22,392 bases of DNA from an uncultured Lachnospiraceae bacterium (GCA_910588535.1 CAJUOO010000055.1:1-22392); one strand, 5' to 3'; shown: positions 1-7,477, counted from the first letter of the stretch. The notes: generated by a model not told the origin, from the letters alone. Translations and numbers: made by a program.

Positions 1-177
1 ATCTTCCTGTGTTGCAAAGACGATTTTATCCTGCCATTCTTTTTCCTCTAAATTTACGAGATTTTCATTCAGGACATATCTTAGCTGCAACGGATAAAAT
101 TCTTGCTCTGCCCTGTATTGATTAGGGGATTTTTTATACATGGCTTTGAAAATATCCGTAAAGGACTGCCGGCTCAG
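1..177 (-). pseudogene. 3' remnant of an AraC-family transcriptional regulator, running off the left edge
   Basis: The minus strand is open from 177 to the window edge (59 codons). It begins with a good match to the second helix-turn-helix of AraC regulators (SRQSFTDIFKAMYKKSPNQYR-like, with the usual SFT..FK..Y...P..YR pattern). After about 10 residues a further segment (FYPLQLRYVL...) follows, as in AraC proteins that carry a C-terminal effector-binding domain of the GyrI/Rob type. The codon just upstream (178-180) is a TGA stop, and no AraC-like N-terminal sequence is found further upstream in any minus-strand frame. The gene therefore appears to have lost its N-terminal half at a junction near 165-177. 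The HTH match is seen directly; the effector domain is inferred because only its first 40 or so residues are in the window. Alternatively a sequencing or assembly join could produce the same picture. Confidence 0.65.
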
Positions 178-305
178 TCAGCGTTAAACGGTTGCCACTG
201 GCGACCAACGCCTCAACAAGCAAAATCTGTCCCGCAAGCTAAGCTCGAACCTACCTCGCTAAGCACCGGCGTTTTTCAATAGGTTCCTTGAGGATCACCG
301 GCAGT
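165..305. repeat. GC-rich block bounded by an 8-bp inverted repeat (possible mobile-element remnant)
   Basis: ACTGCCGG at 165-172 is the exact reverse complement of CCGGCAGT at 298-305. The DNA between is clearly richer in G+C than the AT-rich DNA to its right and the coding DNA to its left. It also holds a direct repeat of GCTAAGC (238-244 and 258-264). On the minus strand a short open stretch of about 40 codons runs from roughly 380 to a TAG near 255 and reads ...YWEDLSGELPVILKEP..., which resembles a gene end, but I cannot name it. The block sits exactly where the AraC frame is lost. I see no transposase and no target duplication, so a MITE, an IS end or the edge of an excised element are all only guesses. 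Confidence 0.35.
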
Positions 306-493
306 TCACCAGATAAATCTTCCCAGTAAATGATACAACAAATTCTTAACAACAGATAAATTATAAAATACACAAAAAATTATACTTCATTCAAAATCGA
401 CCTCTCTAAAACTCCCTCACAAAAAGTCTCAAAACAATCTGATAACAGATTACAAAACGCTCTATTATCAGAAAAACCAGTTCTAAAATACTA
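306..493. other. AT-rich non-coding stretch with an 8-bp inverted repeat
   Basis: No convincing gene is visible between the GC-rich block and the first plus-strand gene. The only structure I see is TCTGATAA (438-445) with its exact reverse complement TTATCAGA (465-472), separated by 19 nt, upstream of the candidate promoter. It could be a regulator site or a chance repeat in AT-rich DNA. Confidence 0.3.
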
Positions 494-522
494 TTTCCTT
501 CGTTATTCTAACATGATAAAAT
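494..522 (+). promoter_or_regulatory. Candidate promoter for the surface-protein cluster (extended -10)
   Basis: TAAAAT at 517-522 is preceded by TGA (514-516), an extended -10 of the TGnTAnaaT kind. The -35 position (494-499, TTTCCT) matches the consensus poorly, which an extended -10 can tolerate. It lies about 80 nt upstream of the start at 601. Assignment is by motif only. Confidence 0.35.
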
Positions 523-600
523 GAACTCGAACATTTGTTATAACAAAGAACTACAAGCGAGAATAATATGAATACCATACTTAAAGGAGAAGAATGTAAA

Positions 601-1110
601 ATGAGCAAAAGCAAAAAAAGAATTTTTATAATCGCTGGCATTGTTTTGCTAATTGCGCTGACAGTGCTTATTTGTTACCTTTTATTTACTAAAAAGGAAG
701 AAAATAATTTACTTTATGATGACAATGCCACTGTCGGCATTATGCCGGGCGTGGATATTGATGCCAGAAGACAAGAACTGCAAAATATGTTAGACAAAAG
801 CATGATTGCTTTTTCTATCAACACCTCACCCGTTTTTCTAAATGGGACAGCCAAGGGAAATCTGTTAATTGAAAATCCCGGAAATAATGCCAAACTACTT
901 CAAGTGAGCATACGGATCAATGAAACAGATGAAGAAATCTACGCTTCAAAATATCTAAAGCCGGGAACCTACATTGAATCAGCAAAGCTTGACAAGGTTT
1001 TAGAAAAAGGAAGCTACAATGCAACCGCATATTTTTCTGCATTTGATGAAGAAACAACAGAATTTATTGGCCAAGTCGGGGCACAGCTCACGATCACGGT
1101 ACAGAACTAA
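601..1110 (+). CDS. Membrane-anchored extracellular protein of unknown function
   Basis: This 169-residue protein has a short basic N-terminus (MSKSKKR), one hydrophobic segment at about residues 8-29, then an extracellular part rich in predicted beta strands with a conserved-looking stretch VGIMPGVDIDARRQEL and a C-terminal repeat of short strands ending ...AQLTITVQN. The topology suggests an N-terminal anchor with the rest outside the cell. I chose ATG 601 because AAAGGAG (583-589) lies about 11 nt before it; an in-frame ATG at 568 has no good ribosome binding site and would prepend 11 residues. No LPXTG, lipobox or enzyme motif is present. It is 49 nt upstream of a secreted-protein gene and probably cotranscribed with it. 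I have an impression that similar proteins occur in other Clostridia, but I cannot name a family. An Ig-like or pilus-accessory role is inference only. Confidence 0.72.
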   Translation: MSKSKKRIFIIAGIVLLIALTVLICYLLFTKKEENNLLYDDNATVGIMPGVDIDARRQELQNMLDKSMIAFSINTSPVFLNGTAKGNLLIENPGNNAKLLQVSIRINETDEEIYASKYLKPGTYIESAKLDKVLEKGSYNATAYFSAFDEETTEFIGQVGAQLTITVQN

Positions 1111-1159
1111 ACTACATAAGAAATAAACATACTGTAATGGATGCAGATAGGAGTCACTT

Positions 1160-1759
1160 ATGAAGAAAAAACATACTTTATTAAAAGCAATTACATCCGT
1201 CTCATTACTTACAGGTCTATTCTTTTCATCCATCGCATATGCCGCTGATGTCAGCTCGACAAAAGATATTCCTATCGGCGGCTCCGGGCAGATGGAGATG
1301 GTCGGAATGATTGAGCCAACCATACTTTCTGTCACCATGCCAAGCTTTGTACCTTTTAGCATGGGCAGCAGCCTTGCCACACAAAATAAGGTTATTTCTC
1401 CTAGAATCACTATGAAAAATAATTCTAACGTTCCAGTTGAGATAGATGTTGTCTACACAAAGGTAGACTTAAGCAACCTCAATAACGTTACATGGAGCAA
1501 TACCGGAAATGTCGGGAACAAAGAAATTGCAATTGGATTAAAGCCAGAGGAAACAAAGGATGTAATGCCAGAAGATCTGTCCAACGCAATATGGCTATTG
1601 GCAAACCAATCTCAAAATCTGCGCATTATGAATCTGGGAGCGATCGAGGAAAGTGCTGTATATGTTGTCGGAACATTGGGGACAGAAGTCTCGGACAACG
1701 CAACCTTTAACGTAACTCCTACCTTTGTAGTTAAAAAGGCCGCCGTTACAACACCATAA
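1160..1759 (+). CDS. Secreted protein of unknown function
   Basis: This 199-residue protein starts with a classical signal peptide: MKKKH basic end, a hydrophobic core, and a likely signal peptidase I site after Ala28 (AYA before AD). The mature part has no Cys and reads as strand-rich, with IEPTILSVTMPSF followed by NNSNVPVEIDVV, a pattern common in Ig-like surface or fibre subunits of Firmicutes. There is no LPXTG sorting signal and no C-terminal membrane segment, so it is released, or held by another protein such as the membrane-anchored one encoded upstream. It is not an obvious TasA/camelysin or WxL protein. AGGAG at 1149-1153 gives the start at 1160. The gene lies 49 nt after the anchored-protein gene and 65 nt before the EpsG-like gene. 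The role is unknown; a cell-surface structural subunit is the best inference. Confidence 0.72.
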   Translation: MKKKHTLLKAITSVSLLTGLFFSSIAYAADVSSTKDIPIGGSGQMEMVGMIEPTILSVTMPSFVPFSMGSSLATQNKVISPRITMKNNSNVPVEIDVVYTKVDLSNLNNVTWSNTGNVGNKEIAIGLKPEETKDVMPEDLSNAIWLLANQSQNLRIMNLGAIEESAVYVVGTLGTEVSDNATFNVTPTFVVKKAAVTTP

Positions 1760-1824
1760 ATTAATATCAGAAGAGGATCTTTTACAGTATGTTTATATAG
1801 ATAACTATCAGGGGAGATATTTTT

Positions 1825-2916
1825 ATGGCTATCTATTATATATCCATCATGGCACTCACAGGAGCTGGGTGCCTTTTTGCAAAAAAAAAGGATAACAAAG
1901 CTTTGGTGTGTTATCTTACCCTATCAGCCTCAGTGCTTATCCTTATCGCTTCCTTTCGCTATGCAGTGGGCTTTGATTATTTTTCATATCGAAGAATATA
2001 TGAAAAAGTGGCTACACAGACCTTTGAGGAGATAATAATAACCCGAAGAAGTGAACCACTTCTATATCTATTGTGCAAAATTTTCTGTCTTATGGGATGC
2101 TCTTATCATACATTCTTATTTTGCATAAACACATTTCTGCTTATTGTGGCGATGCGATTTATCTATCAATATTCCAAACTTCCATGGTTCAGTGTCTATC
2201 TTTATATCACACTGCAGTTTCTCGCATACAATATGAACCTTGTCCGCCAATCCGTCGCTGTATCCTTCTTTCTACTCGCCTATCCATATATAAGAGAAAG
2301 AAAACTTATCCCATATACAATACTAATCATCATAGGCGGACTTTTTCATAATTCACTCTTTATTATGTGGCCCCTCTATATTTTTCTGCCCATAAAGGGC
2401 TCACGGAAGCTTTTTGTTGGTCTGACAATTATCACGATTCTGGGATATATTGCATTTGATCCCATCTTCGCAATCATACAGCCAATCATTTTAAAAAATT
2501 ACAACAATTACTCACAAAGTTATTTCTGGCAGCCAAGCAGCATTACCTATGTCATCCCATCTGCCATGTATACAGTATTGATCTACCTATTTCGAGATCA
2601 GATAGACCCATCAAGACGATCGACCTATCTGAACAGTGCCATATACCAATGTATTATCACACTGTTTATCACAAAACATTTTATACTAGAGCGCTTTGCC
2701 ATCTATCCTTTCGCCTTATCTTTATTGGCCATACCAGAAATTATCGCCACTTACCGGGAGAAGGATAGAAAACAGAAAATTGGATACAGGCAAGTGATGC
2801 TTCTATTTTTACTCTTTGGTGCAGCATACTTTTTCTTTGCGGCTGTAAAAGGATACCATGGAGTCTATCCTTATATTAGCTTACTTAAAAAAAGCCATTC
2901 CATACTGATCAATTAA
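1825..2916 (+). CDS. EpsG-family polytopic membrane protein (putative surface polysaccharide polymerase)
   Basis: This 363-residue protein is almost entirely hydrophobic with about nine to ten membrane segments. It shows features of the EpsG family: an R-x-x-VG-x-DY-x-x-Y motif near residues 45-57 (RYAVGFDYFSY), a conserved NLVRQ-x-x-A segment near 137-145 followed by a YI-RERK turn, and FHNS near 175. In biofilm exopolysaccharide and capsule clusters, EpsG/Wzy-like proteins are thought to polymerise repeat units at the outer face of the membrane. GGGGAG (1811-1816) sits about 8 nt before ATG 1825. No glycosyltransferase, flippase or chain-length regulator is next to it, so its substrate is unclear. 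Here it follows two exported proteins, which is an unusual setting. The family call is good; the specific function is inference. Confidence 0.78.
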   Translation: MAIYYISIMALTGAGCLFAKKKDNKALVCYLTLSASVLILIASFRYAVGFDYFSYRRIYEKVATQTFEEIIITRRSEPLLYLLCKIFCLMGCSYHTFLFCINTFLLIVAMRFIYQYSKLPWFSVYLYITLQFLAYNMNLVRQSVAVSFFLLAYPYIRERKLIPYTILIIIGGLFHNSLFIMWPLYIFLPIKGSRKLFVGLTIITILGYIAFDPIFAIIQPIILKNYNNYSQSYFWQPSSITYVIPSAMYTVLIYLFRDQIDPSRRSTYLNSAIYQCIITLFITKHFILERFAIYPFALSLLAIPEIIATYREKDRKQKIGYRQVMLLFLLFGAAYFFFAAVKGYHGVYPYISLLKKSHSILIN

Positions 2917-3003
2917 TAATTCACACAGATAAGGGGCATACTTGCCTATAACAAAATCACTAAAAATTTTTATTTTTTACTATCATTTTCCGTCAATATG
3001 ATG

Positions 3004-3009
3004 TATAAT
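3004..3009 (+). promoter_or_regulatory. Candidate -10 element for glgCD
   Basis: A perfect TATAAT lies 35 nt before the glgC start in an AT-rich 127-nt gap. At spacings of 16-18 nt no good -35 hexamer is visible (TATCAT or similar), so the promoter may be weak or need an activator. The ribosome binding site AGGAGG is at 3030-3035. Confidence 0.4.
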
Positions 3010-3043
3010 TACCCTATACGCTATTAAACAGGAGGATAGTATT

Positions 3044-4252
3044 ATGGCAAAAGAAATGATTGCGATGCTACTTGCCGGCGGTCAAGGTTCTCGCCTTTAT
3101 GCTTTGACAGAGAAGCTTGCAAAACCGGCAGTACCATTTGGCGGCAAATATCGTATTATCGATTTTCCGCTGTCTAATTGTGTCAATTCAGGAATTGATA
3201 CGGTGGGTATTTTAACCCAGTATCAGCCTCTGGTATTGAACGAGTACATTGGAAACGGCCAGCCGTGGGATCTGGACCGTCTCTACGGGGGTGTACATGT
3301 CCTTCCGCCTTATCAGAAAGCAGGCGGTTCGGACTGGTATAAGGGAACAGCAAACGCCATATACCAGAATATCTCATTTATTGAGCGATACGATCCAAAA
3401 TATGTTATTATTCTTTCTGGTGATCAGATCTGCAAGCAGGACTACAGTGATTTCCTTAAGTTCCACAAGGAGAAGGATGCAGAATTCAGTGTGGCTGTAA
3501 TGGAAGTTCCATGGGAGGAGGCTTCCCGTTTTGGTCTTATGGTTGCGGATGAGAACGACAAGATCACAGAATTTCAGGAAAAACCAAAGGAGCCTCGCTC
3601 TAATCTGGCTTCTATGGGTATTTATATCTTTAACTGGGATATTTTAAAGAAATATCTGGAGGAGGATGAGGCAGATCCAAATTCCGAGAATGATTTTGGC
3701 AATAACATTATCCCAAATCTTTTAAGAGACAAGCGCAGAATGTATGCTTATCATTTTGATGGCTACTGGAAGGATGTCGGAACCATCTCCTCTCTCTGGG
3801 AGGCAAATATGGAAGTACTTGATCCAGAGCACAGTGGAATCAATCTTTTTGACGAGAACTGGAAGATCTACAGCCGCAACAGTGGTATGACTGGACATAA
3901 AATCAATTCTGGCGCTGTTGTGGAAAATTCCATGATCACAGATGGCTGTCGAATCAAAGGTACTGTAAAACACTCCATCCTGTTTGCAGGTGTCAAAGTA
4001 GAAGAAGGTGCTATCGTTGAGGATGCTGTTGTGATGGGCGGCACAGTGATTAAGTCAGGTGCTGTTGTTAAGCATTGCATCATCGCCGAGAATGTTACCA
4101 TCGGCGAGAATGCTGAGGTCGGCGCTATGCCTTCCGATGAGATAAACGGCGTGGCTACTGTGGGAGCAGGCATTTCTATCGGAGAGAATGCTAAGATTGG
4201 TCCGAAAGCCATGATTAATAAAAATGTAGAAGGCGGTGAAGAACAATGCTAA
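3044..4252 (+). CDS. glgC: Glucose-1-phosphate adenylyltransferase, catalytic subunit
   Basis: GlgC makes ADP-glucose from ATP and glucose-1-phosphate, the committed step of bacterial glycogen synthesis in the cytoplasm. The 402-residue length is normal for Firmicutes. The nucleotide-binding motif LAGGQGSRL is at residues 10-18, followed by PFGGKYRIIDF at 31-41. SGDQ (125-128) replaces the usual SGDH but keeps the metal-binding Asp127. EKP (179-181) and SMGIYIF (190-196) complete the glucose-phosphate site, and FDGYWKDVGT follows near 240. From about residue 290 the sequence becomes a left-handed beta-helix of hexapeptide repeats (G..V..S.I). AGGAGG at 3030-3035 sets the start at 3044. Its stop overlaps the glgD start by 7 bp, so the two are cotranscribed and probably translationally coupled. 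Confidence 0.96.
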   Translation: MAKEMIAMLLAGGQGSRLYALTEKLAKPAVPFGGKYRIIDFPLSNCVNSGIDTVGILTQYQPLVLNEYIGNGQPWDLDRLYGGVHVLPPYQKAGGSDWYKGTANAIYQNISFIERYDPKYVIILSGDQICKQDYSDFLKFHKEKDAEFSVAVMEVPWEEASRFGLMVADENDKITEFQEKPKEPRSNLASMGIYIFNWDILKKYLEEDEADPNSENDFGNNIIPNLLRDKRRMYAYHFDGYWKDVGTISSLWEANMEVLDPEHSGINLFDENWKIYSRNSGMTGHKINSGAVVENSMITDGCRIKGTVKHSILFAGVKVEEGAIVEDAVVMGGTVIKSGAVVKHCIIAENVTIGENAEVGAMPSDEINGVATVGAGISIGENAKIGPKAMINKNVEGGEEQC

Positions 4253-5388
4253 ATACCAAAACAAGTGCACTGGGAATTATTTTCCCAAATAGCTATGATG
4301 CGCTGATTCCAGAGCTTGTCAACGTGCGTTTGATGGCATCCATACCTTTTGCCAGCCGTTATCGCCTGATCGATTTTACTTTGTCCAGCATGGCAAATTG
4401 TGATATTGACAATGTTTCTGTTCTTGTAAATAACAACTATCATTCCCTGATGGATCACCTTGGCTCTGGCCGTGAGTGGGATCTGGTTCGCAAAAATGGT
4501 GGTCTTCATATATTTCCTCCATACGCTGAAAAAGCATCTAAGCCTTTTACCGGACGTGTGGGCGGACTGGCAAGCATCCTTGATTTCCTGAGAGATCAGA
4601 AGGAAAAATATGTTGTTCTTACTGACACGAACTCAGTTATGAACTTTGATTATCAAGCACTTCTCAATTATCATATCGAAAAAAATGCAGATGTCACCAT
4701 CGCATACAATGCACAAGAGCTCCCAGCAGGTCTGTTAAATTCTCCATCTACAGACCAGAGCTACTATTACACCTTCGATATCGAGGATGGACGTGTGACA
4801 AAGATCTATGTAAATTCCAAGAAAAATGGAATCCAAAATTTCTCTTTAAACACTTTTATTCTTGACAGAGAGCTGCTTATCGATCTGATCAATACAGCTT
4901 TTGTGCGTGGACAGGAGTATTTTGAGCGCGACGTTCTGCTTCCTCAGCTCAATAAACTGAATGTACAAGCTTACAAATACGATGGCTATATCGCTCGCAT
5001 CTGCGACATGAAGAGCTATTTCGATGAAAATATGAGACTTTTGGATGATTATAATCTGGATGCACTCTTCTCCGGTCATCCAATCTACACTAAGATTCGT
5101 GATGACAATCCGACCAGATACATTAAGGGCGCTAAGGTCCAGAATGTGATGGTTGCCGACGGATGTGTGATTGAAGGTGAAGTGGAGAACAGTATTCTAT
5201 TCCGTGGCGTCAAGATCGCAAAAGGCGCTAAGGTTAAGAATTGTATATTAATGCAGGATACTACCATCGAGGCAGGTGCTGAGATCGAATATCTGATCAC
5301 TGACAAGAATGTCTCTATTACTGCAGGAAAAGAAATGAAGGGAACCGATACCTTCCCAGTATATATAGGAAAGTACCAGACCATCTAA
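4246..5388 (+). CDS. glgD: GlgD, non-catalytic partner of ADP-glucose pyrophosphorylase
   Basis: The 380-residue protein has the same two-part layout as GlgC: a nucleotidyltransferase fold to about residue 280, then hexapeptide beta-helix repeats (SILFRGVKIAKGAKV...). The catalytic motifs are lost. The GG-x-G-x-RL loop is replaced by LGIIFPNSYDALIPEL, and the SGD metal motif reads TDTN near residues 125-128. It retains ASRYRLIDFTLS, GSGREWDL and FDGYIARI-like scaffolding (YDGYIARI). In Bacillus and Geobacillus, GlgD forms a mixed complex with GlgC and raises its activity; the same role is inferred here. It begins at ATG 4246, inside the last codons of glgC, in another frame. A strong terminator follows, so the unit appears to be only glgCD, without glgA, glgB or glgP in the window. 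Confidence 0.94.
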   Translation: MLNTKTSALGIIFPNSYDALIPELVNVRLMASIPFASRYRLIDFTLSSMANCDIDNVSVLVNNNYHSLMDHLGSGREWDLVRKNGGLHIFPPYAEKASKPFTGRVGGLASILDFLRDQKEKYVVLTDTNSVMNFDYQALLNYHIEKNADVTIAYNAQELPAGLLNSPSTDQSYYYTFDIEDGRVTKIYVNSKKNGIQNFSLNTFILDRELLIDLINTAFVRGQEYFERDVLLPQLNKLNVQAYKYDGYIARICDMKSYFDENMRLLDDYNLDALFSGHPIYTKIRDDNPTRYIKGAKVQNVMVADGCVIEGEVENSILFRGVKIAKGAKVKNCILMQDTTIEAGAEIEYLITDKNVSITAGKEMKGTDTFPVYIGKYQTI

Positions 5389-5413
5389 CCTTGTCTTTCT
5401 ACTTCTCTATATA

Positions 5414-5467
5414 AAAGCCAGCCAGAAGAAGATTTGTACTATTACAATCTCTTTTCTGGCTGGCTTT
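5414..5467 (+). terminator. Rho-independent terminator of glgCD
   Basis: AAAGCCAGCCAGAA (5414-5427) pairs perfectly over 14 bp with TTCTGGCTGGCTTT (5454-5467). The loop region can extend the stem further (GATTTGT against ACAATC). A T-rich run follows. It lies 25 nt after the glgD stop. The flanking runs of A and T would also allow function on the other strand, but no minus-strand gene is there. Confidence 0.88.
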
Positions 5468-5561
5468 CTATTCTCTCTTACCTATACTTCCTGTATCCCA
5501 AACCTGAATGAATCCAAAGGCAAATGGACAGGTCATATTATGTATATTTATCAAAAAATTC

Positions 5562-5590
5562 TTTACACAAAAAATGAAATATATTATAAT
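5562..5590 (+). promoter_or_regulatory. Near-consensus SigA promoter of the DUF6440-like gene
   Basis: TTTACA (5562-5567) and TATAAT (5585-5590) are separated by exactly 17 nt, with A/T-rich DNA upstream. The start codon follows about 30 nt after the -10, with AAAGGAGG (5605-5612) between. This is one of the strongest-looking promoters in the window. Confidence 0.8.
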
Positions 5591-5619
5591 AAGGACATTA
5601 TTGGAAAGGAGGATGAAAC

Positions 5620-5808
5620 ATGGCAAAAGACAGATTTGTAGAAACCTATTCACAAGGCATCAGCAATGTCCGCAAAATTATCGTAGATACAGAAACAGGG
5701 GTTAATTATCTGTTAATCTCTTCTAATATGACAACCGGGTGCGGTGTCACTATTTTGGTAGATCAAGACGGAAAACCTATTATCACGCCCATTGATACGA
5801 ATCAATAA
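5620..5808 (+). CDS. Small DUF6440-type protein of unknown function
   Basis: This 62-residue protein has no membrane segment or signal peptide. It carries the pattern VDTETGVNYL (about residues 22-31), then a Gly-rich turn (TTGCG) and a final VDQDGKPI, which I recognise as the layout of the DUF6440 family: short proteins common in Clostridia with a predicted small beta-sheet fold and no known function. The start at 5620 is fixed by a perfect AAAGGAGG 7 nt upstream. It is a single-gene unit with its own strong promoter and terminator, which suggests high expression despite its size. A single Cys (residue 41) gives no functional clue. I do not assign a role. Confidence 0.85.
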   Translation: MAKDRFVETYSQGISNVRKIIVDTETGVNYLLISSNMTTGCGVTILVDQDGKPIITPIDTNQ

Positions 5809-5855
5809 TAATAGAAATAATGCTTTTTCTGTTGACAATGCCGCAAAACGGATGT

Positions 5856-5893
5856 GGCAGCCGCCTACCTTTTTGTATGGACGGCTGCCTTTT
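5856..5893 (+). terminator. Rho-independent terminator of the DUF6440-like gene
   Basis: GGCAGCCG (5856-5863) pairs with CGGCTGCC (5882-5889) around an 18-nt loop and is followed by TTTT (5890-5893) and further A/T. It lies 48 nt after the stop. On the opposite strand the hairpin is not followed by a T-run, so it is a weak candidate for ending the convergent gltBD transcript. I see no other clear terminator for gltD in 5894-5992. Confidence 0.82.
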
Positions 5894-5992
5894 AAATTTA
5901 CATATCTTTCAGTCTCTGTACACAATTCCTACATTCTTCAAAAATCCCGATATACAATCTCCATCTAGCACGCGTGGCGTCATTTCATGCTC

Positions 5993-7477
5993 CTACAAAT
6001 TCGTATACCCCATCAAATATTTGTCCACCGCCTGTGCAGCTTCTCTTCCCTCGCGAATCGCCCACACTACCAAGGACTGTCCACGGCGCATATCTCCTGC
6101 CACAAATACACTAGGAACAGATGTCTCATACCCACCTTGTGCAGTCTTGACATTCCTTCTTTCATCTTGCTCTACGCCAAATGCTTTTGTCACATACTCC
6201 TCACTTCCAAGAAAACCTGCAGCTATCAGCACAAGATCTGTCTCTATCTCATATTCACTGCCCTCCACCGGAATCATCTGCACTCTACCTGTCTTTTCGT
6301 CCTTTTGGGGCTCCAGCTTCACAAGCTTCGCTTTCTTTACATTTCCCGCTCTATCTGTCAAAAATTCCTTTACCGTTGTCTGGTAGCATCTAGGATCTGA
6401 ACCAAATACCTCCGCTGCCTCCTCCTGACCATAATCTGTCTTAAGGATCTTTGGCCACTCCGGCCATGGATTATCAGGCAACCTCGTCACCGGCGGCTTT
6501 GGCATTATCTCAAGCTGCATCACAGAAGCACAGCCATGGCGCATCGCCGTACCCACACAATCATTGCCGGTATCTCCTCCACCTATTACCAAGACTTTCT
6601 TTCCCTTTGCCGACACATATTGCCCATCTGACAAGCCAGAATTAAGAAGACTTCTCGTCGTCGATTTTAAGAAATCCACCGCAAAGTAAATCCCCTTTGC
6701 CTCCCTTCCAGAAACCTTGATGTCTCTTGGAGCAGACGCCCCGCAGGCCAGCACAACACTGTCATATTCCTTGAGCAACTTTGATGCCTTTCTATCCACT
6801 CCAATATTGATGCCAGTAATAAATTCCACTCCCTCCGCCTTCATCCACTCCACTCTTCGATCTATCACCCGTTTTTCCAGCTTCATATTAGGAATACCAT
6901 ACATCAAAAGTCCTCCCACACGATCCTCCCTCTCAAATACCGTCACAAAATGTCCTCTCTTATTGAGGCGATCGGCGCAGGCAAGACCTGCCGGACCAGA
7001 GCCCACTACAGCAACACGCTTTCCCGTGCGCAGTGTGGGTGGCTCTGGGCGGATATATCCATTCTCGAAGGCGGCCTCTATAATGGCATATTCATTCTCC
7101 TTAATAGACACTGGAAGTCCATTGATATTGCAAGTACACGCTGCCTCACACGGAGCAGGACAGACACGGCTAGTAAATTCTGGAAAACTATTCGTCTTAG
7201 AAAGCCGCAAATATGCCTGCTCATCATTTCCCATCCAGAGCAGATCATTCCATTCAGGAATCAAATTATTTAGAGGGCAACCCGACGCCATCCCTCCGAT
7301 CAACATCCCGGACTGGCAGAACGGCACCCCACAGTCCATACACCGCCCTCCCTGCAGCTTTTGCTTCTCTCTGGAAAGCGGAGCGTGAAATTCACAATAA
7401 TTCTTAATTCTCTGTCTAGGAGAGACCGTCTCGCTGCTCTCTCTCTCATAATCTAAAAATCCGGTTGGTTTTCCCAT
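5993..7477 (-). CDS. gltD: NADPH-dependent glutamate synthase, small (beta) subunit
   Basis: GltD takes electrons from NADPH through FAD and passes them via Fe-S clusters to GltB for glutamate formation. The 494 residues are the family norm. Cys-rich N-terminal cluster motifs are seen: C46-x2-C49-x4-C54 with C67, and C106-x3-C110-x3-C114, which hold two 4Fe-4S clusters. The FAD site GSGPAG is at 159-164 and the NADPH site GGGDTGND at 299-306. The C-terminal second FAD motif VFVAGDMRRGQSLV is present. The start at 7477 has AAGGAGG about 8 nt upstream. It lies 57 nt downstream of gltB on the same strand and is almost certainly cotranscribed. Related NADPH-Fe-S proteins exist, but the gltB neighbour settles the call. 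Confidence 0.96.
   Translation of the reverse strand: MGKPTGFLDYERESSETVSPRQRIKNYCEFHAPLSREKQKLQGGRCMDCGVPFCQSGMLIGGMASGCPLNNLIPEWNDLLWMGNDEQAYLRLSKTNSFPEFTSRVCPAPCEAACTCNINGLPVSIKENEYAIIEAAFENGYIRPEPPTLRTGKRVAVVGSGPAGLACADRLNKRGHFVTVFEREDRVGGLLMYGIPNMKLEKRVIDRRVEWMKAEGVEFITGINIGVDRKASKLLKEYDSVVLACGASAPRDIKVSGREAKGIYFAVDFLKSTTRSLLNSGLSDGQYVSAKGKKVLVIGGGDTGNDCVGTAMRHGCASVMQLEIMPKPPVTRLPDNPWPEWPKILKTDYGQEEAAEVFGSDPRCYQTTVKEFLTDRAGNVKKAKLVKLEPQKDEKTGRVQMIPVEGSEYEIETDLVLIAAGFLGSEEYVTKAFGVEQDERRNVKTAQGGYETSVPSVFVAGDMRRGQSLVVWAIREGREAAQAVDKYLMGYTNL

Noticed and set aside
568..600. Longer start (ATG 568) for the first surface-protein gene
   Set aside because: No good ribosome binding site precedes it, whereas AAAGGAG precedes ATG 601 and the basic-plus-hydrophobic N-terminus begins there.
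1000..1410. 136-codon minus-strand frame
   Set aside because: It lies antisense across two well-supported plus-strand genes and its translation has no sensible domain or start signal.
1160..1759. WxL, TasA/camelysin or LPXTG-anchored protein
   Set aside because: No paired WxL motifs, no SipW-type signal region or LPXTG sorting signal is visible, so the specific family was not assigned.
5820..6386. 188-codon plus-strand frame and its neighbours to 7400
   Set aside because: They are antisense to gltD, with Ser/Pro/Thr-rich composition typical of shadow frames.
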